Origin: Antedon mediterranea
Taxonomy: Eukaryota; Echinodermata; Crinoidea; Comatulida; Antedonidae
Direction of reading: 5' to 3'
DNA length: 64,000 nt
Assembly (NCBI RefSeq): GCF_964355755.1
Contig: NC_092671.1
Location: 5,159,001-5,223,000, forward strand
Positions 9,456-22,554 of this stretch are shown piece after piece. Every line of letters starts with the position of its first letter. The first letter of the stretch is position 1. Position numbers and translations under genes: made by a program. The notes under the pieces are model-generated. The model saw nothing but the letters and a program-made list of their open reading frames with translations. It was not told the origin of the DNA and made no database searches.

Positions 9456-12400
9456 ACTTTACGGTGTAGCTTTATCCTTCCCTTCTAAATCCTTTTACTA
9501 AATAAACATAAATTAAAAAAAATAAACAGTTCAGTTCTTATTTTCCTTTCTATCTTTTCTGCTAATCTTTTTTGAGTGCTTTATCCTATGAATACCAGTC
9601 ACTGTACTGTGAAATAATGAATGATATCTAATGTACTTGAAGGTGTCTCGTTTGATTGACAGTTACCATAGCAACCATTGGCTCCCAAATACCAACATGA
9701 ACTTGACCTTGTCCATCCATCCTATAAATAAAAATATTGCTCATTATTAGTTTAGAATAAAACTCCTCTTCTAAATTTATCCTGGACCGAAACTTAGTTA
9801 CTTACATTTAAAAATGATAAATGATTTTTTTTTATTGATTTATATATATAAAATATGAAATATAATAATAAGATTTGATTTAATCATGACGTAAGTACAT
9901 TATAAAAATAGATTTTTAAAATGCTCCATACAAGTTTGTTACAAACTACACAAAAGTAAAAAAATTAAATTAATTGATTAATGATATTCCTGTAGTACGA
10001 TCGTGATCAAACTAATTAAATTTTCAAGGTACTGTAATATAACTGTGTTTTTTCTATTCAGGTTTATTGCTATTGCTTTTATAATTCTCTTATAGTTTTT
10101 CAATTAATATCAGTCACTGCAATTGATAAAATTTAATATTGCTTTGTGAAAAAATTTAATTGATTTGGACAGAATGTATCACTCTATAGAATTTCTTTTA
10201 TGGTGATATGTTTTTTAAAATGAATTACCTGTGATATATATCTGTGATTATCACAGTTGTGTCAAATAGCCGTGTAATTGTTTCACTCGCGGGAACTATC
10301 TTGCTAAACGCTTCATAAAAATCGTAATTGAACACTGATAATAGAGGATGTAATAAATGTAACAAGTAAATTAGATTAGTTGGGTTTTATTCAATAAAAC
10401 GTTTACTTCTAGATATGGATAGTAATGTCAGCATTGGGAATATATTAAATTAATTGTAAAGCTCAAAGGAGCGCTACACACAGGGTGTCCATCCTTTTGT
10501 AACTGTATAACTTTATAGATTAAAGTAATTTAAGATTTGAAGGGGTCCATTCTAGAGTAACTCTGTAAAGGAATAATTTTGTTAATATCTAAGCGGAATC
10601 AAAATGTCTAGAAGAAAACAGGTTTTTGGTTGAACCATTACATTTTGAATTTTTATATCTATTTCTATTTTTTTTGTTGGTAAAAGTTAATCACTTCTTA
10701 ATAAACTAAAAGATGGTCTTTTAAAGTTGGATTTTGTTCATCTTTATTTTCATGTTTTGGAAGACAATACATTAAATAAAATACTTTGTTTTGCAGCGAA
10801 ATCGTCTTTTCTCAGTGGTGGAAAGAAAAGCAAGTCTGTGGACCCGTGAAGATGGTAGATAATGGTAATATAAAAAGTTTGACATTTTATTATTTGTGAT
10901 ATTTTAACCCATCAGTACACCTTCAACAATTTATTATATTCTACTTTACTATAGATCAAACTATTAGCAAAGCTTCCCACTCTTACTCTCTCACAACTTG
11001 GTACATTTGTAGCTACACTGTTTTTTTTATTTGTTTGCTTTGTTGTTTATATATGTGAACCTCCCATCTGGTCATGTGGCCTTTCTGTCGGCCAAATCCT
11101 GGTACCTCTTTGCACAGAATTAGTGTTTTTCTACCCAGCTTCCATCAAATTTGAAAATTACCATTTTAATAAAAAGTTGTTTTTATTTTTTCATAGCCAT
11201 TTTTACCACAACCTGTAGTTGAGAAGGACAGAAGAATTGACACACTTCCAACATACAGAAATTATGTAATACAATTAGATTTCTAGATTCATAGATTTCT
11301 ATGAAAACAAATACATATAAGCTTACATTTCAACTATAGAGATGTTCATAATAAATCACGAAAAAACTACCTCATATGAATGATAGATGGTGTACCGCAA
11401 ACTTTATACCATTATATTGATTTTCTCAGACCCTCTAGCAATGATAGACATATAAGTATGTCACTGAATTGAAAGGTATTACATCGTTTTCCAAGATTGA
11501 CAGAAAAAAAAGATTTTTTGAAGGATATTTTACTTAGAAAAAAAGTCTAGCCGACATTGTAACATGGGAATTAGTCGTTTTAACAATGACTTCAGACTGC
11601 TAAGTAAAAATCTAATTAGTGACTTAGAGTTTGTTGACCGACGTTATTATGTCGATTTTATTTTGTAATTTGTGTTAAGATCCGTCAATCAGTCACTCAC
11701 GGCTTTGATTGACAGTCGGGCAAAGAGAAAGTACCGACACAGATTAAACCGTATTTGTGGGGAATTTCGGTGAGTACCCGTATATGGCCTCTTTTGCATG
11801 ATGTAAGCATCCCGACTTATGTATAACTTTATAACTGGGTTTTCTTAGACAAGATGTTTTTGAGTCATTGCATCATAGTTTTAAAGGGATGTTTAAGAAA
11901 GTGGCCAGCACAGCCAAACCATGGAGTTAAAAATTGATTTCATAATCAGTATATTTTTTTGATAGGACAATATTTGTGGATGTAGAGAATAATTTGCCGT
12001 TGATCTACATTCTTGCAGTACACTTAATTATTATTAGCGTAATTTACTGTTATTAGTATAGCCAGTTAAATGGCAGTCCAAGTACACATGAGCAGTGCCG
12101 TAAAACATGGAACAAAAAAAGCTAATTTCACACTATGTTGTTACTTCTTGCATTTGTGAAAAAGATAGGTAATCCATGCAGAATTAAAAACTTCTTCTAT
12201 ACTTTGTGACATAGTGGATTCATCCTAAAAATGCTGCTGCTCATAATCTACATAGTACAATAGTAGTTTCTTCTATAACTGAAGGGACCATAATATATAC
12301 TGGACACCAGACACCTTGGGCTGGCCTAATAATGTCTAGAAAATCTGGTATTCGGGTATTGAGGAGTCTATTCACCACAAGCTTTGCTTTCTTTTAGGCT

Positions 12401-13150
12401 CCTCCACTTTATATTTATATATTTGTAAAGTGAAATAATGAAATGAAATGAAATATGTTTTTAATGGTAAAACAGAATTTGGAAGAGTTTCCCATTTTCG
12501 CCGGTATTGATATGACTTGACTGTACTTGCAATGCTGTTTAATATTAGTTAAGGAATTAGTTATAGCACATATATAATTTACACATTATGCACCTTATGC
12601 TTGACCAAAGAAATAGTATATATAAACAAAGAGTAGCTACATTCCATAGGTCCAGTTAGTTAGCAAGAATGCACATAGATTGGTCAGTGAACACTAACAG
12701 GATGATGTCTGGTCAATAAGCAGAAAAATATCTATTACACTTTTTAATTGAATATAGATACAGTATATTATATAGAGTATCACTTATATAAGTTTTGTCT
12801 GTGAACGAGAATTGCCACCTTTACACTCTAAAACCATCCTTTATTTCAAATAAAATACATAAGAATGCCCAGCTCACAGCTTTGAGGACCAATCATATGC
12901 AGGCAACATTTTTTACTGAAATGTGACTGAATTGAGAATAGTGTGTGTATTAAAATGAAATAAACCCTAAAATACATAAATTATAAAATGAAGCAATATG
13001 AAACTTTATTTATTTATTTTTTATACATAATTTTCCAAATTAGAAAACTTTACTATACAATGCATATTTTAAATTATATATTTTGCAATAACATCTACTT
13101 ATAACTTGGAACTATAATTAAATGCATTGATTATTGAGCATAGTAAGGCT
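9456..13150. other. No supported gene; one weak exon-like segment
   Basis: AT-rich. 10797-10854 on the plus strand lies between TTTTGCAG and GTAGAT and is open in two frames (SEIVFSQWWKEK or RNRLFSVVERK), but no partner exon was found. A solo copy of the GGGCTGGCCTAATATGTCTGG repeat is at about 12300-12360. A GC-richer patch at 11680-11790 ends in GGTGAGT. None of these supports a gene. Confidence 0.5.
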
Positions 13151-13300
13151 TACAGTAGAACTTCTATTAAGGGGATACCTTCAGGACCCAGCAATGTTTC
13201 CCCTCAGGAATTGGTCCTAGTGTAAAAAATGATATATTTTGCCTTGTTTTTTTCCCATAGGAATGTGTCCCATTAATAGGGGTCCCAAAGTAATTGTAAA
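13151..13300 (+). repeat. Dispersed repeat, CTCTATTAAGGGG family
   Basis: Begins TACAGTAGAACTTCTATTAA and contains GGGGATACC, CAGGACCCAGCAA and 'CCCATTAATAGGGGTCCC'. It is one of the better copies of the family also seen at 1435 and 32070. Confidence 0.65.
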
Positions 13301-13779
13301 GATAAATTGAATTTAATTTTATCATTTACAGTATATATTTAAAAAAAACAATATGGAATAGTGATATGTTCACCCACCTCTTAGTTGAATATGCAAATGT
13401 ATGAATTTATTTATAGAATATTATTTACCACATATATAATTATATACTTTGATTGTGATGTTCTGATTCATGCTGCCAATCAAAGTTTTATTGTTAAAAG
13501 ATATATTGTTCCCCTGAAAAAGAAAGATTGAATATGCCATTTTAATGTCATATAAGAGTTTGACAAAAAATTGAATGAAAAAAGGTTATTCCCTGAAAAA
13601 AAAGAGGAAACAATTAGTTTACTGGAAGACTGATTTGGGGAACAACAGCTTTAACATTTGTTTGATTTGTAGCAAAATATCTCTTAATTTCTGAAATAAT
13701 TGTATCTGGTCTGGCGATGTTAAACATCCTGCAGTATCATGTCTGCTGACAGCCACAGCCACATATTTATTTATTTTAT
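13301..13779. other. No supported gene
   Basis: AT-rich, with no long frame and no clear repeat. Confidence 0.55.
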
Positions 13780-13990
13780 TTTATTTTATGTCTTTAGGCA
13801 ATGTGGCCAAGGATTACCAATACTGAATTAATCACTGTCCTATCAGATAGGTGGTAATCCCCCTGATATAGGGGCTATTGTGTGAACCAGTTCACCGGGG
13901 TAACCCCCTACTCTTTTTCGAATAATGAACTGGGTTTCTTTAAAGTACACACAGGTTATAACTGTGTACACAGTACACAGTATATCATAG
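13780..13990. repeat. Dispersed repeat with CACCGGGGTAACCCCCTACTC
   Basis: Contains AATCCCCCTGATATAGGGG, then 'CACCGGGGTAACCCCC', 'CGAATAATGAACTGGGTTTC' and a short TGTACACAGTACACAG run. Sequences of this style recur in marine invertebrate genomes (recollection, not a search). No coding capacity. Confidence 0.45.
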
Positions 13991-14499
13991 CATCTAGCTC
14001 CAAAATATTAACAGTAACCCAAAACTCTAAGTATCACTGTACTAAATGGCATTAATATACCTGTCAGAGGATGCGATACTAAGGGATTTTTAACGTCGCT
14101 GAACGTAACACAGCTCGTGTATGTCTGGTATTTTATTATAGTGTTGTAGAAATAATTTGTTTATACACTGAAAATATTTCGTTATTATACTAAAATTTAC
14201 ATGATAAAATTTATAAATTTCTATCAAATTATATTTAAAAGATATCCAACATCATTGTGCATTCCACAAGTTATACAATTGCATAGTTTTAAATCCATCC
14301 AGCTACTGTACGACATGAGAGTGCCTAATATTTTCTGATGTATTTTCTACACTTTTTATCACTTTCTGTACTGGGAAACTTTGTTTGCTTCTCATGTATT
14401 AGGTAGTTCTGTAATAATGTTAGTACATTTAAATGTCGCAATAAAGATGCTTAATTTTACATGTTTGCTGTTTGCCTGTACTATAGAGTAGAGTAGTAG
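13991..14499. other. No supported gene
   Basis: AT-rich sequence leading into the palindromic array. Confidence 0.55.
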
Positions 14500-15478
14500 A
14501 GTAAGAATTTTGTTCTCGGAATTTGTAACCAAAATATCAACTTCTAAAAATCCCTGAACTATAGCACAAGGATTTTGTCGAAAAATGGCTAAAACATTCA
14601 TTTTTTTAAATTTTATTATTTAATATGCAATAATATTGCTATATATGTGTATATATTGCGTTATCATCATCTTATAGACACATAGTAAGCAGTTATGTCA
14701 AAAAATAAAAGGGTCAACATTTTGGCATTTTTTGAAAAAATCCCTGTATTATAGCACAGGGATTTTTTCGAAAAATGATGGCCATAATATACATTTTTCA
14801 AAATTAAATTATTATGCAATAATATTGCCACATATGCGTAATTATTGCGTTATCATCAATAGACACATAGTAAGCAGTTATGTCAAAAAATAAAAGGGTC
14901 AAAATTTGGGCATTTAAAAAAAAAATTCCTGTACTATTAGCACAGGGATTTTTTTCGAAAAATTGCCAAAATATGCACTTTTCAAAATTTAATTATTATG
15001 CAATAATATTGCTATATGCGTTATCATCAATAGACACATAGTAAGCAGTTATGTCAAAAAATATAAGGGTCAAAATTTGGGCATTTAAAACAAAAATCCC
15101 TGTACCTGTAGCACAGGGATTTTTTTTTGAAAAATTGCCAAAATATGCACTTTTCAAAATTCAATTATTATGCAATAATATTGCTATTTGCATTATCATC
15201 ATCTTATAGACGCATAGTATTGCAGTTATCTAAAAAAATAAAAGGGTCAAAATTTGGGAATTTTTGGAAAAAAATCCCTGTATTATAGCACAGGGATTTT
15301 TTTCGAAAAATGGCCAAAATATACATTTTTCAAAATTCAATTATTATGCAATAATATTGCTATATATGCGAGTATATATCGGTTAGCATAATCTTATAGA
15401 CACATAGTAAGCAGTTATGTCAAAATATAAAAGGGTCAAAATTTTGGAATTTTTTGAAACTATATATATAATATATGG
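14500..15478 (+). repeat. Tandem array, type 1 units of about 180 bp
   Basis: Five to six units. Each has 'AGCAGTTATGTCAAAAAA', a purine-rich AAAAGGGTCAAAATTTGG, an inverted-repeat core CCCTGTA(T/C)TATAGCACAGGG and ATGCAATAATATTGC. The GCAGTTATGTC marker recurs at about 14691, 14873, 15046, 15222 and 15411, giving periods of 173-189 bp. The inverted core lets each unit fold as a hairpin. A further degraded type 1 stretch lies at about 16690-16880. Confidence 0.9.
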
Positions 15479-16690
15479 AAATTTTCTAAAAATGGCCTAT
15501 TTTCGACCCTTTTATTTTTTGAGATAAATGGTTACTAATGCATAATAAACATGCGCAGTGTCGAATAATGGGTTCTGCGCATGTCAATTGTGCTATCATA
15601 ACCATATTTGACATAAATGGTTACTTTTGACAATGGTTACTATAGCATAATAAGCATGCGCAGAGTCGACTAATGGGTTCTGCGCATGTTAATTGTGCTA
15701 TAGTAACCAGTTTTATCGAAAAATAAAAAGGTCGAAAATTGGCAATTTTTTGACAAAATTCCTGTACTATAGTACAGGAAAATTTTGGAAAAATTGCCGA
15801 TTTTCGACCCTTTTATTTTTTGACATAAATGGTTACTATTGCATAATAAACATGCGCAGAGACGAATAATAGGTTCTGCGCATGTCAATTGTGCTATAGT
15901 AACCAGTTTTGACATAAATGGTTACTTTTGACAATGGTTACTATAGCATAATAAACATGCGCAGAGGCCACTAATGGGTTCTGCGCATGTTAATTGTGCT
16001 ATAGTAACCAGTTTTATCGAGAAAAAAAAGGTCGGAAATTGGCCTTTTTTTAAAAAAAATTCCTGTACTATAGTACAGGGAAATTTTCGAAAAATGGCCC
16101 ATTTTCGACCCTTTTATTTTTTGGACGTAAATGGTTACTATAGCATAATAAACATGCGCAGAGTCGAATAATGGGTTCAGCGCATGTCAACTGTGCTATA
16201 GTAACCAGTTTTATCGAAAAATAAAAAGGTCGAAAATTTGCCATTTTTTGAAAAATGCCTGTACTATAGTACAGGGAAATTTTCGAAAAATTGCCGATTT
16301 TCGACCCTTTTATTTTTTGGACGTAAATGGTTACTATAGCATAATAAACATGCGCAGAGTCGACTAATGGGTTTTGCGCATGTCAATTGTGCTATAGTAA
16401 CCAGTTTTATCGAAAAATAAAAAGGTCGAAAATTGCCATTTTTTGAAAAATCCCTGTACTATATATAGTACAGGGAAATTTTCGAAAAAATTGCTGATTT
16501 TCGACCCTTTTATTTTTTGGACGTAAATGGTTATTATTGCATAATAAACTTTCAGAGACAAATAATGGCTTCTGCCCATGTCAATTGTGCTGCAGTAACC
16601 AGTTTTGACATAAATGGTTACTATAGCATAATAAACATGCTCAGAGGCGACTAATGGGTTCTGCGCATGTTAATGTACTATACTGTATCT
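15479..16690 (+). repeat. Tandem array, type 2 units with two alternating palindromes
   Basis: Palindrome A is about 74 bp: GGTTACTATAGCA and CATGCGCAGA, then a short loop, then TCTGCGCATG and TGCTATAGTAACC; the clean example is 15635-15708. Palindrome B is about 100 bp around CCTGTACTATAGTACAGG, with arms including GGTCGAAAATTGGCAATTTT; the clean example is 15721-15821. A starts near 15529, 15635, 15830, 15935, 16131, 16327, 16521 and 16615. B is centred near 15771, 16070, 16266 and 16462, plus half a copy at 15479. AB pairs repeat every 194-196 bp. A-A spacings are 94-106 bp where B is absent. Confidence 0.93.
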
Positions 16691-16900
16691 CTATATGTAC
16701 TGTACTATAGCACATGGATTTTTTCGAAAAATGATGGCCAAAATATACAATTTTCAAAATTCAATTATGCAATAATATTGCTATATATACGTATATATTG
16801 CGTTATCATCATTTTATAAATGCATAGTAAGCAGTTATGTCAAAAAATCGAAGGGTCAACAGCGTTTTTTCCGAAAATTTCCCTCTACAGATGTATGGAT
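16690..16900 (+). repeat. Degraded type 1 array unit
   Basis: Contains GTACTATAGCACATGG, TGCAATAATATTGC and AGCAGTTATGTCAAAAAATC, which match the type 1 units at 14500-15478. It closes the palindromic array. Confidence 0.75.
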
Positions 16901-19479
16901 GTTTTTTAAAAATTACCAAAATATATAGACTTATATGTTGAGGTAACATGCACAAAACAGATTATGTGATTTGCACATGTCAATTTCTCTGTTAAAAAAT
17001 AAAGGGTTGAAATTTTGCAATTTTTCGACAATTTTAAAAAGTTTATAAATGTATAGATGCACAGACCACATTATGTTTTTGCCAAAAATGTTCAAAAACC
17101 CCCATAAAATCAACTGTAAACAATTTTAGTACATTTTGTTGAACCCAACATACTTATAAATAATAATAATAACAATTCATTTCTTATACAGATTTATTCC
17201 AAGCAATGATGGTCAAGGTAACGCCCATTGAGGGCCAACAACTCCCACATTTTAAACCCCTGGAGGCCAAATAACTTCCATATTGTGTCCATGTTTTATC
17301 ATTTATAACATGCTTTCCCAATGAATAATTAATTAACGGTATGAAATCATCTTAAATACTATAAAATTACTTAAAGACGATTTACAAACACTATTAAAAA
17401 ATAAATCATAAATCATTAATTTTCAGCTCAAAGAAAAGAAAATATGAAAATAAAACACAGATCTTTCAACATTTTATGAATAAAAAAAAATTGTTATTTT
17501 GAAGACTTTACTATTTTGTATCAAAAGACTACAAAAATATGATTATTTACTGGTTCGAATACAAACTTTGGATTGGATACCTAAAATATATAAAATAATA
17601 ATTATTCTTTGAAAAAGTTAACAAAATGACTTTGATGTCACTCTATCAGAACATCTGAGATGGTCTTGGAATCTCCTGGTATGCCACGGAAAACATCTTT
17701 TGTTTGTAATCATTTTCATTGTCAATAAAGCAGTAATGTAAAAATAATATTAACTATTATTATGAATGGCACTGAAAAAATTAAAATGATATGCAAAAAT
17801 CATAAATATTAAACACAACAAATCAATATAAAGTAAAATGTAAACATTTTGGTTACTTTTTACTAGTTTAACCCATTTTACAGTTCATAAATTCATTATT
17901 AAAATGGTTCCTTTTGAATTAATGATATGCACATAGACTTTGGCAAATTTGTTACATTTTAAGCGACAAACTGAAAACTGGAGAAGACTTGAAATTTAAA
18001 AAAAATAGAGGAACAGACTTATACTACAGTATCTTTCTACCATTTCCTTAGAGTTACTGAACATCTTTGGGGTCACCAATGCTGTTTTAGGGGCGGATCC
18101 AGAGAGTGGTGTTCTACCCCTACCACATTTTGACAGCTAATATGAAATTTTAAACTACTTTTTAATAGATTAAAATTATTATATTTGTCAGAACTCCTCA
18201 TTTGAAAAATCCTGAATCCTCCCCTGTACATGGCCACCCAAATATGGCAAAACGTAGTTATAGGTATTATACTGTACTTTTTTAATAACAATATTTTATC
18301 TTTTAAGTCGCTTTAATTATATTTTTTGCAGCAGTGTTTTGATTGTTTATAAAACAAATGAGTACCAAAATATTTCATCTTTTTATAGCCAACATCTGTT
18401 GCATCATTCTTTCATTTTCCCTTCATATTTCTACAGCTTTGAAAAATACATAAAAATTGATCAAACGTAGGCTTAACCATATAAAACGCACTTGCATATA
18501 TAAAAAAAAACCTAGATACATATTTACAAAAGAAGATTTAAAATGTTGCATGCATGCAGAGTTATGTACATGCAACTAATTTTATCCTATGGTTAAATTC
18601 ATCTTTTTTTTCTCCAGTATTTTATTTAAATTTAATAAGAAATAAAGATATGAATTGCGTTCAGATCTTGAAAGACCATATTTGGCTTAAAAATCATTCA
18701 CAACTCATCACTTGTACTTCAAACAAAATATAAAAAATAACTTACAAATTAATTATAAATTTAATGTTAAAGTAAATGTATTCATTTAACTGCTTGTATA
18801 ATTAATTTGAATGAAATTAATCAACAGCATCTTATTTTTTAGTTATTACTGCCATTGTACTAGTTTGTTGAATTTGCTCACCAAAATTGGAAATTCCAAA
18901 ACGAGTTCTGTTTAAAAAAATCATTTATCAAAATATTAGGTTCCTGCAGTTTTCAATATATAGAAATTTAGGCAAGAAATAATGTAAATTTCTAAACAAT
19001 TCAAACATCTTCAAGCTTATATCAAGCAAGGTGATGCATGCTGGAGCTGGTATCAAACATTTTAGGTGGCTATATACCCACTCATTATGACTCATGGTAA
19101 AAGGATTTATAAATAGTGAATACATTAATTCAAGATTAAAAAAAGAAATTGCATTACAACAAGTAATTTGTTCATTTCCCCTTCTTTTCAGTATTATAAA
19201 TATTAAGTATCTTTTGTTTAAAACCACAGCACCTATGAACAAGTGGAAGGTACTATGAAACTCAACCATTATCCTTTATTGTTCGTACAAAACTGTCTAA
19301 ATCTTCTATCCTTTACAATTTAAATTCTTACTATGAACATGGGTTTGGTAAAATAAGAGGAACAACCAAAAGACTACACATTTTGTGTGAGCAAATACCT
19401 GCATTGATTAAGAGATTGAGGAAGTTTAGACTACAATATCCAAAGTAACTTTGATATATTTTTTTTGGAAGTTTACTTT
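16901..19479. other. No supported gene
   Basis: AT-rich. A repeat-like phrase GGGGCGGATCCAGAGAG with a downstream CTCCTCATTTGAAAAATCC occurs at 18090-18230, and the latter resembles 55118-55150. No coding signal. Confidence 0.55.
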
Positions 19480-20215
19480 TACTCAGAAGTATTACAAACT
19501 TTCTTGGCAACTTAGAAACTTCCATACTTTTAAAGAAACTTAACTCCACATAACGTTTAAAGAAGTTAGAACTTCTCACATTCTTTGAAGTAATTCCATA
19601 CTTTACAGACACTTAAAGCCATACTTTCTAGAAGCAACTCCACACAATGAAGAACACTTTCTAAAAAGGAAGTTCACACAACTCCACACTTCTAGGGAAG
19701 TTAGCATCGCACTTTCTACAAGTAACTCCACACCATGAAGAACACTTTCTAAAAAGGAAGTTCACACTACCAAGTAAACTATGTCACACTTCCAGGGATG
19801 TGAACATAGCACTTTCTTCACCTTCAAAAAACCAATTACGTACTTTCTGGAAAATAAGCCCCAACTTTCAATGAAATTATCCTCACACTTTCTAGGAAGC
19901 AAGTCCCAACTTTCTAAGAAGTTAACTTCACATTTTCTGTAAGAATCTTCACACTTTGTAGGAAATAACTTCACACTTTGTAGGAAGCAAATTCTCATTT
20001 TTAAGGAAGTACAGTAACTTCATCCTTTCTAGGAAGTAATTCCACATTTTCTAGGAAGAAAGTTCACATTTCCAAGAGGCAGAGAAAGCAAGTCCCCCAC
20101 ATCTTCAAAAAGCAACTCCTCAAGTTCAAGGGAGGAACTCCACACTAGGAAGCAAGTTCAGAACATCAAGGAAGTAATGCCACTCTTTATAGGAAGTCAC
20201 TCCACACTTTCCTGC
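19480..20215 (+). repeat. Degenerate minisatellite, CACACTTTCTAGGAAGT units
   Basis: About thirty imperfect units of roughly 20-25 bp built on AACT(C/T)CACACTTTCTAGGAAG. One block, from GCAACTCCACAC through GGAAGTTCACAC, is repeated at about 19634 and 19725. The repeat is degenerate, so it is probably old. Confidence 0.8.
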
Positions 20216-22440
20216 AGATCTTCAAGTATAGATATCGTAGAAGAAATTGTATTCGCAGAATTTATATAACTTATCGTTGTAATAAATCCAAAAGAATCGT
20301 TCACAATCTAGCAATTGTTCCTCTACATTTTCACAAACCCAATATTACAATTTTATCCCTTGGTTACCTACATTCTTACTTATGAAATCCATCATATTGC
20401 AACTTCACTAAGAATATAAATCTAATTAGAACATGTTGTTCATGAACATAAGTTACTATTTGTTTTTAATTAACATCCTTTAGTACATTTATTATTATCT
20501 GTTTCTTTTTGTTGTAAAAATAAGGTATTTCTACTCATTTTATTTATCATTGTTATTAGCTACTTTTCATTTTCATGACGCGCCACATGACTACACACGC
20601 ATGTTAAGTAAAAATATTGTTCTACGCAGAATTAACTTTTTACTTATTAAGCATGTGTCACGGTATGAAAACGAAAAGTCGCTATTATTGATTATCAATA
20701 CAAAAATCTAAAAAGTCTTTATCTCTGTATGAGCCTAAATACATAGTTAGTGATATGTTACACTTTTTACAATTACAAAAACACACCCTATATTCATTAC
20801 GTTATATCCCCATCATCGTATACGATAGGGTTTCATATATTTTTGGAATAAAATACCCCAAAAAGCTTATTTTACTGATAGGGGACAAACTCCCGGTTTA
20901 ACCACTGTTACTAAAACACACAAATCAGACGGAAGCTACAAGTTTGATGAATGATGTAAAATTTAAGCAGAATTATTTAATCTACATTTTATTCAATACA
21001 AAATTATTAAAGATTTCTAATAAATAATAATAAATAAAATTGTATTTTTCAAAATGAATAAAAATTCATGTTTAAATTAATTTTTGTTTAAATTGATGTT
21101 TTTAAATTATTGAGTACAAGGCAAATGTAGAAAGGATAGGCAATCTTACTCAGAATTTGAATTTAAAGGTGAAGTTATAAATTTGTAAATTGTAAATTAT
21201 GAACAAAATTTAAATAGTGCTTTTTGAGGTTTTTACTAACCAAGGTTTTTCCACAAACTTTTTATACTTCCGCAATTTTATTTCATTTAAGAAATAACCG
21301 ACTTGCAATCAAGGTATTTTGCGTCAACTTAAGGACGGAAAAATAATGCATTGAAATATCATTCATGCACATTTTCCAAACAGTAAATAAAAAGATTTGA
21401 TTATCACTAAAAAGTCTATCACTTTATCAAGGCACTATTGTATATCAGGATTTTATATAGGCACCAGAAAAAAAACAAACAAAACTTTCTACTGTAAAAA
21501 GACACTTGTAATGTATCTAACAGAGGTTCAAAGGCACAAATCATTAAGCAAGCTTGTGAGATAAACTAACCAATAATATTGATATAAAACAATCACATGA
21601 CAACTAGCACATTGTTTAATTGGTCACTTAGGGTCAGTGTCTATCACTAACGATTTAATTTCTATTACATGATTCCCAACCTGTTACAGATATACGACAA
21701 TTAAGAAACATGTTTCAATTAAGATTAGGATGCAGTCAGGACATCTGTTAGATTGGACAGATGTGTCCAGCATTTGAACATCTGGGCTCATTCTTAGTGA
21801 ATTCCCTTGGTATTGGGTTGACCTCGTCATCTGACCCAGGGGAAGCAATCCAACGATACCCATCTCCTCTGAAAAGGGATGACGCAGCCGTTTCTAGGGT
21901 ATGGGATTGTACATCAACTTCCTGAATTAGCAAGGTACAGATTTGATTATTCCATGACAGGACCTTTTCCTTTTGGGTTGTTAGATTCTGAAATTTCATT
22001 CTTTTTTTTCCAAACGAAACTACACAGATAGAAATTAAAACCACACTATCTATATTACATTTATGTTCCGTCATTTATCATGATTTCAGATGAGGACATT
22101 ATCGTACGTTGAAACGGTCAATCAAAAAATGCTGCTAATTTTATTTTGTTAAGTAGTCTTCCTGATTTCTGTAGGCTTCTCATAAAATCATCCAGACGTC
22201 TTAACAGAAACTGTTCCGTGAAAAACCTGCACGGATATATGACGATTACAACTTGAGTCTGGTGTTGCAAGTTTAGGATATACATCATTACAGCAATATA
22301 TAAAAGAAGCACCACATGATGTTTGAAACAAACGGTTTTTGTTTCAAAATGTTAAAATATATTTCATAAAATTCCACCACAGAACAAGTTGTAGAAAGGA
22401 TCTAAAATTTGTGTTGCTTAGCCAAAAGCTTGGAAACTCT
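20216..22440. other. No separate gene; probable TEAD 3' UTR near 22140-22440
   Basis: This lies downstream of the TEAD stop codon on the minus strand. A minus-strand AATAAA at 22140-22145, about 300 nt after the stop, is a candidate polyadenylation signal. A higher-GC patch lies at 21750-22080. No protein family is recognised. Confidence 0.4.
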
Positions 22441-22554
22441 TTAATCTTTGACCAAGCGATAAATGTGATGTTGTGCTCCATGTTCACTAGTGGATACTTC
22501 AAATACGTAAGCTATACACAGTAAGGTTTCCTGAGTCTCAACGTTTGATACGAC
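22441..22554 (-). CDS. TEAD: TEAD coding exon 12 (C-terminus and stop)
   Basis: 114 nt including the stop: [40 protein letters not shown]. The acceptor is TTTTGTAG. It ends with the [12 protein letters not shown] signature found at the C-terminus of animal TEADs. Confidence 0.97.
   Translation of the reverse strand, partial: VVSNVETQETLLCIAYVFEVSTSEHGAQHHIYRLVKD

Noticed and set aside
15670-16579. Repeated short frames such as GYYSTINMRR
   Set aside because: They fall inside the palindromic array and recur with its period; no independent coding evidence.
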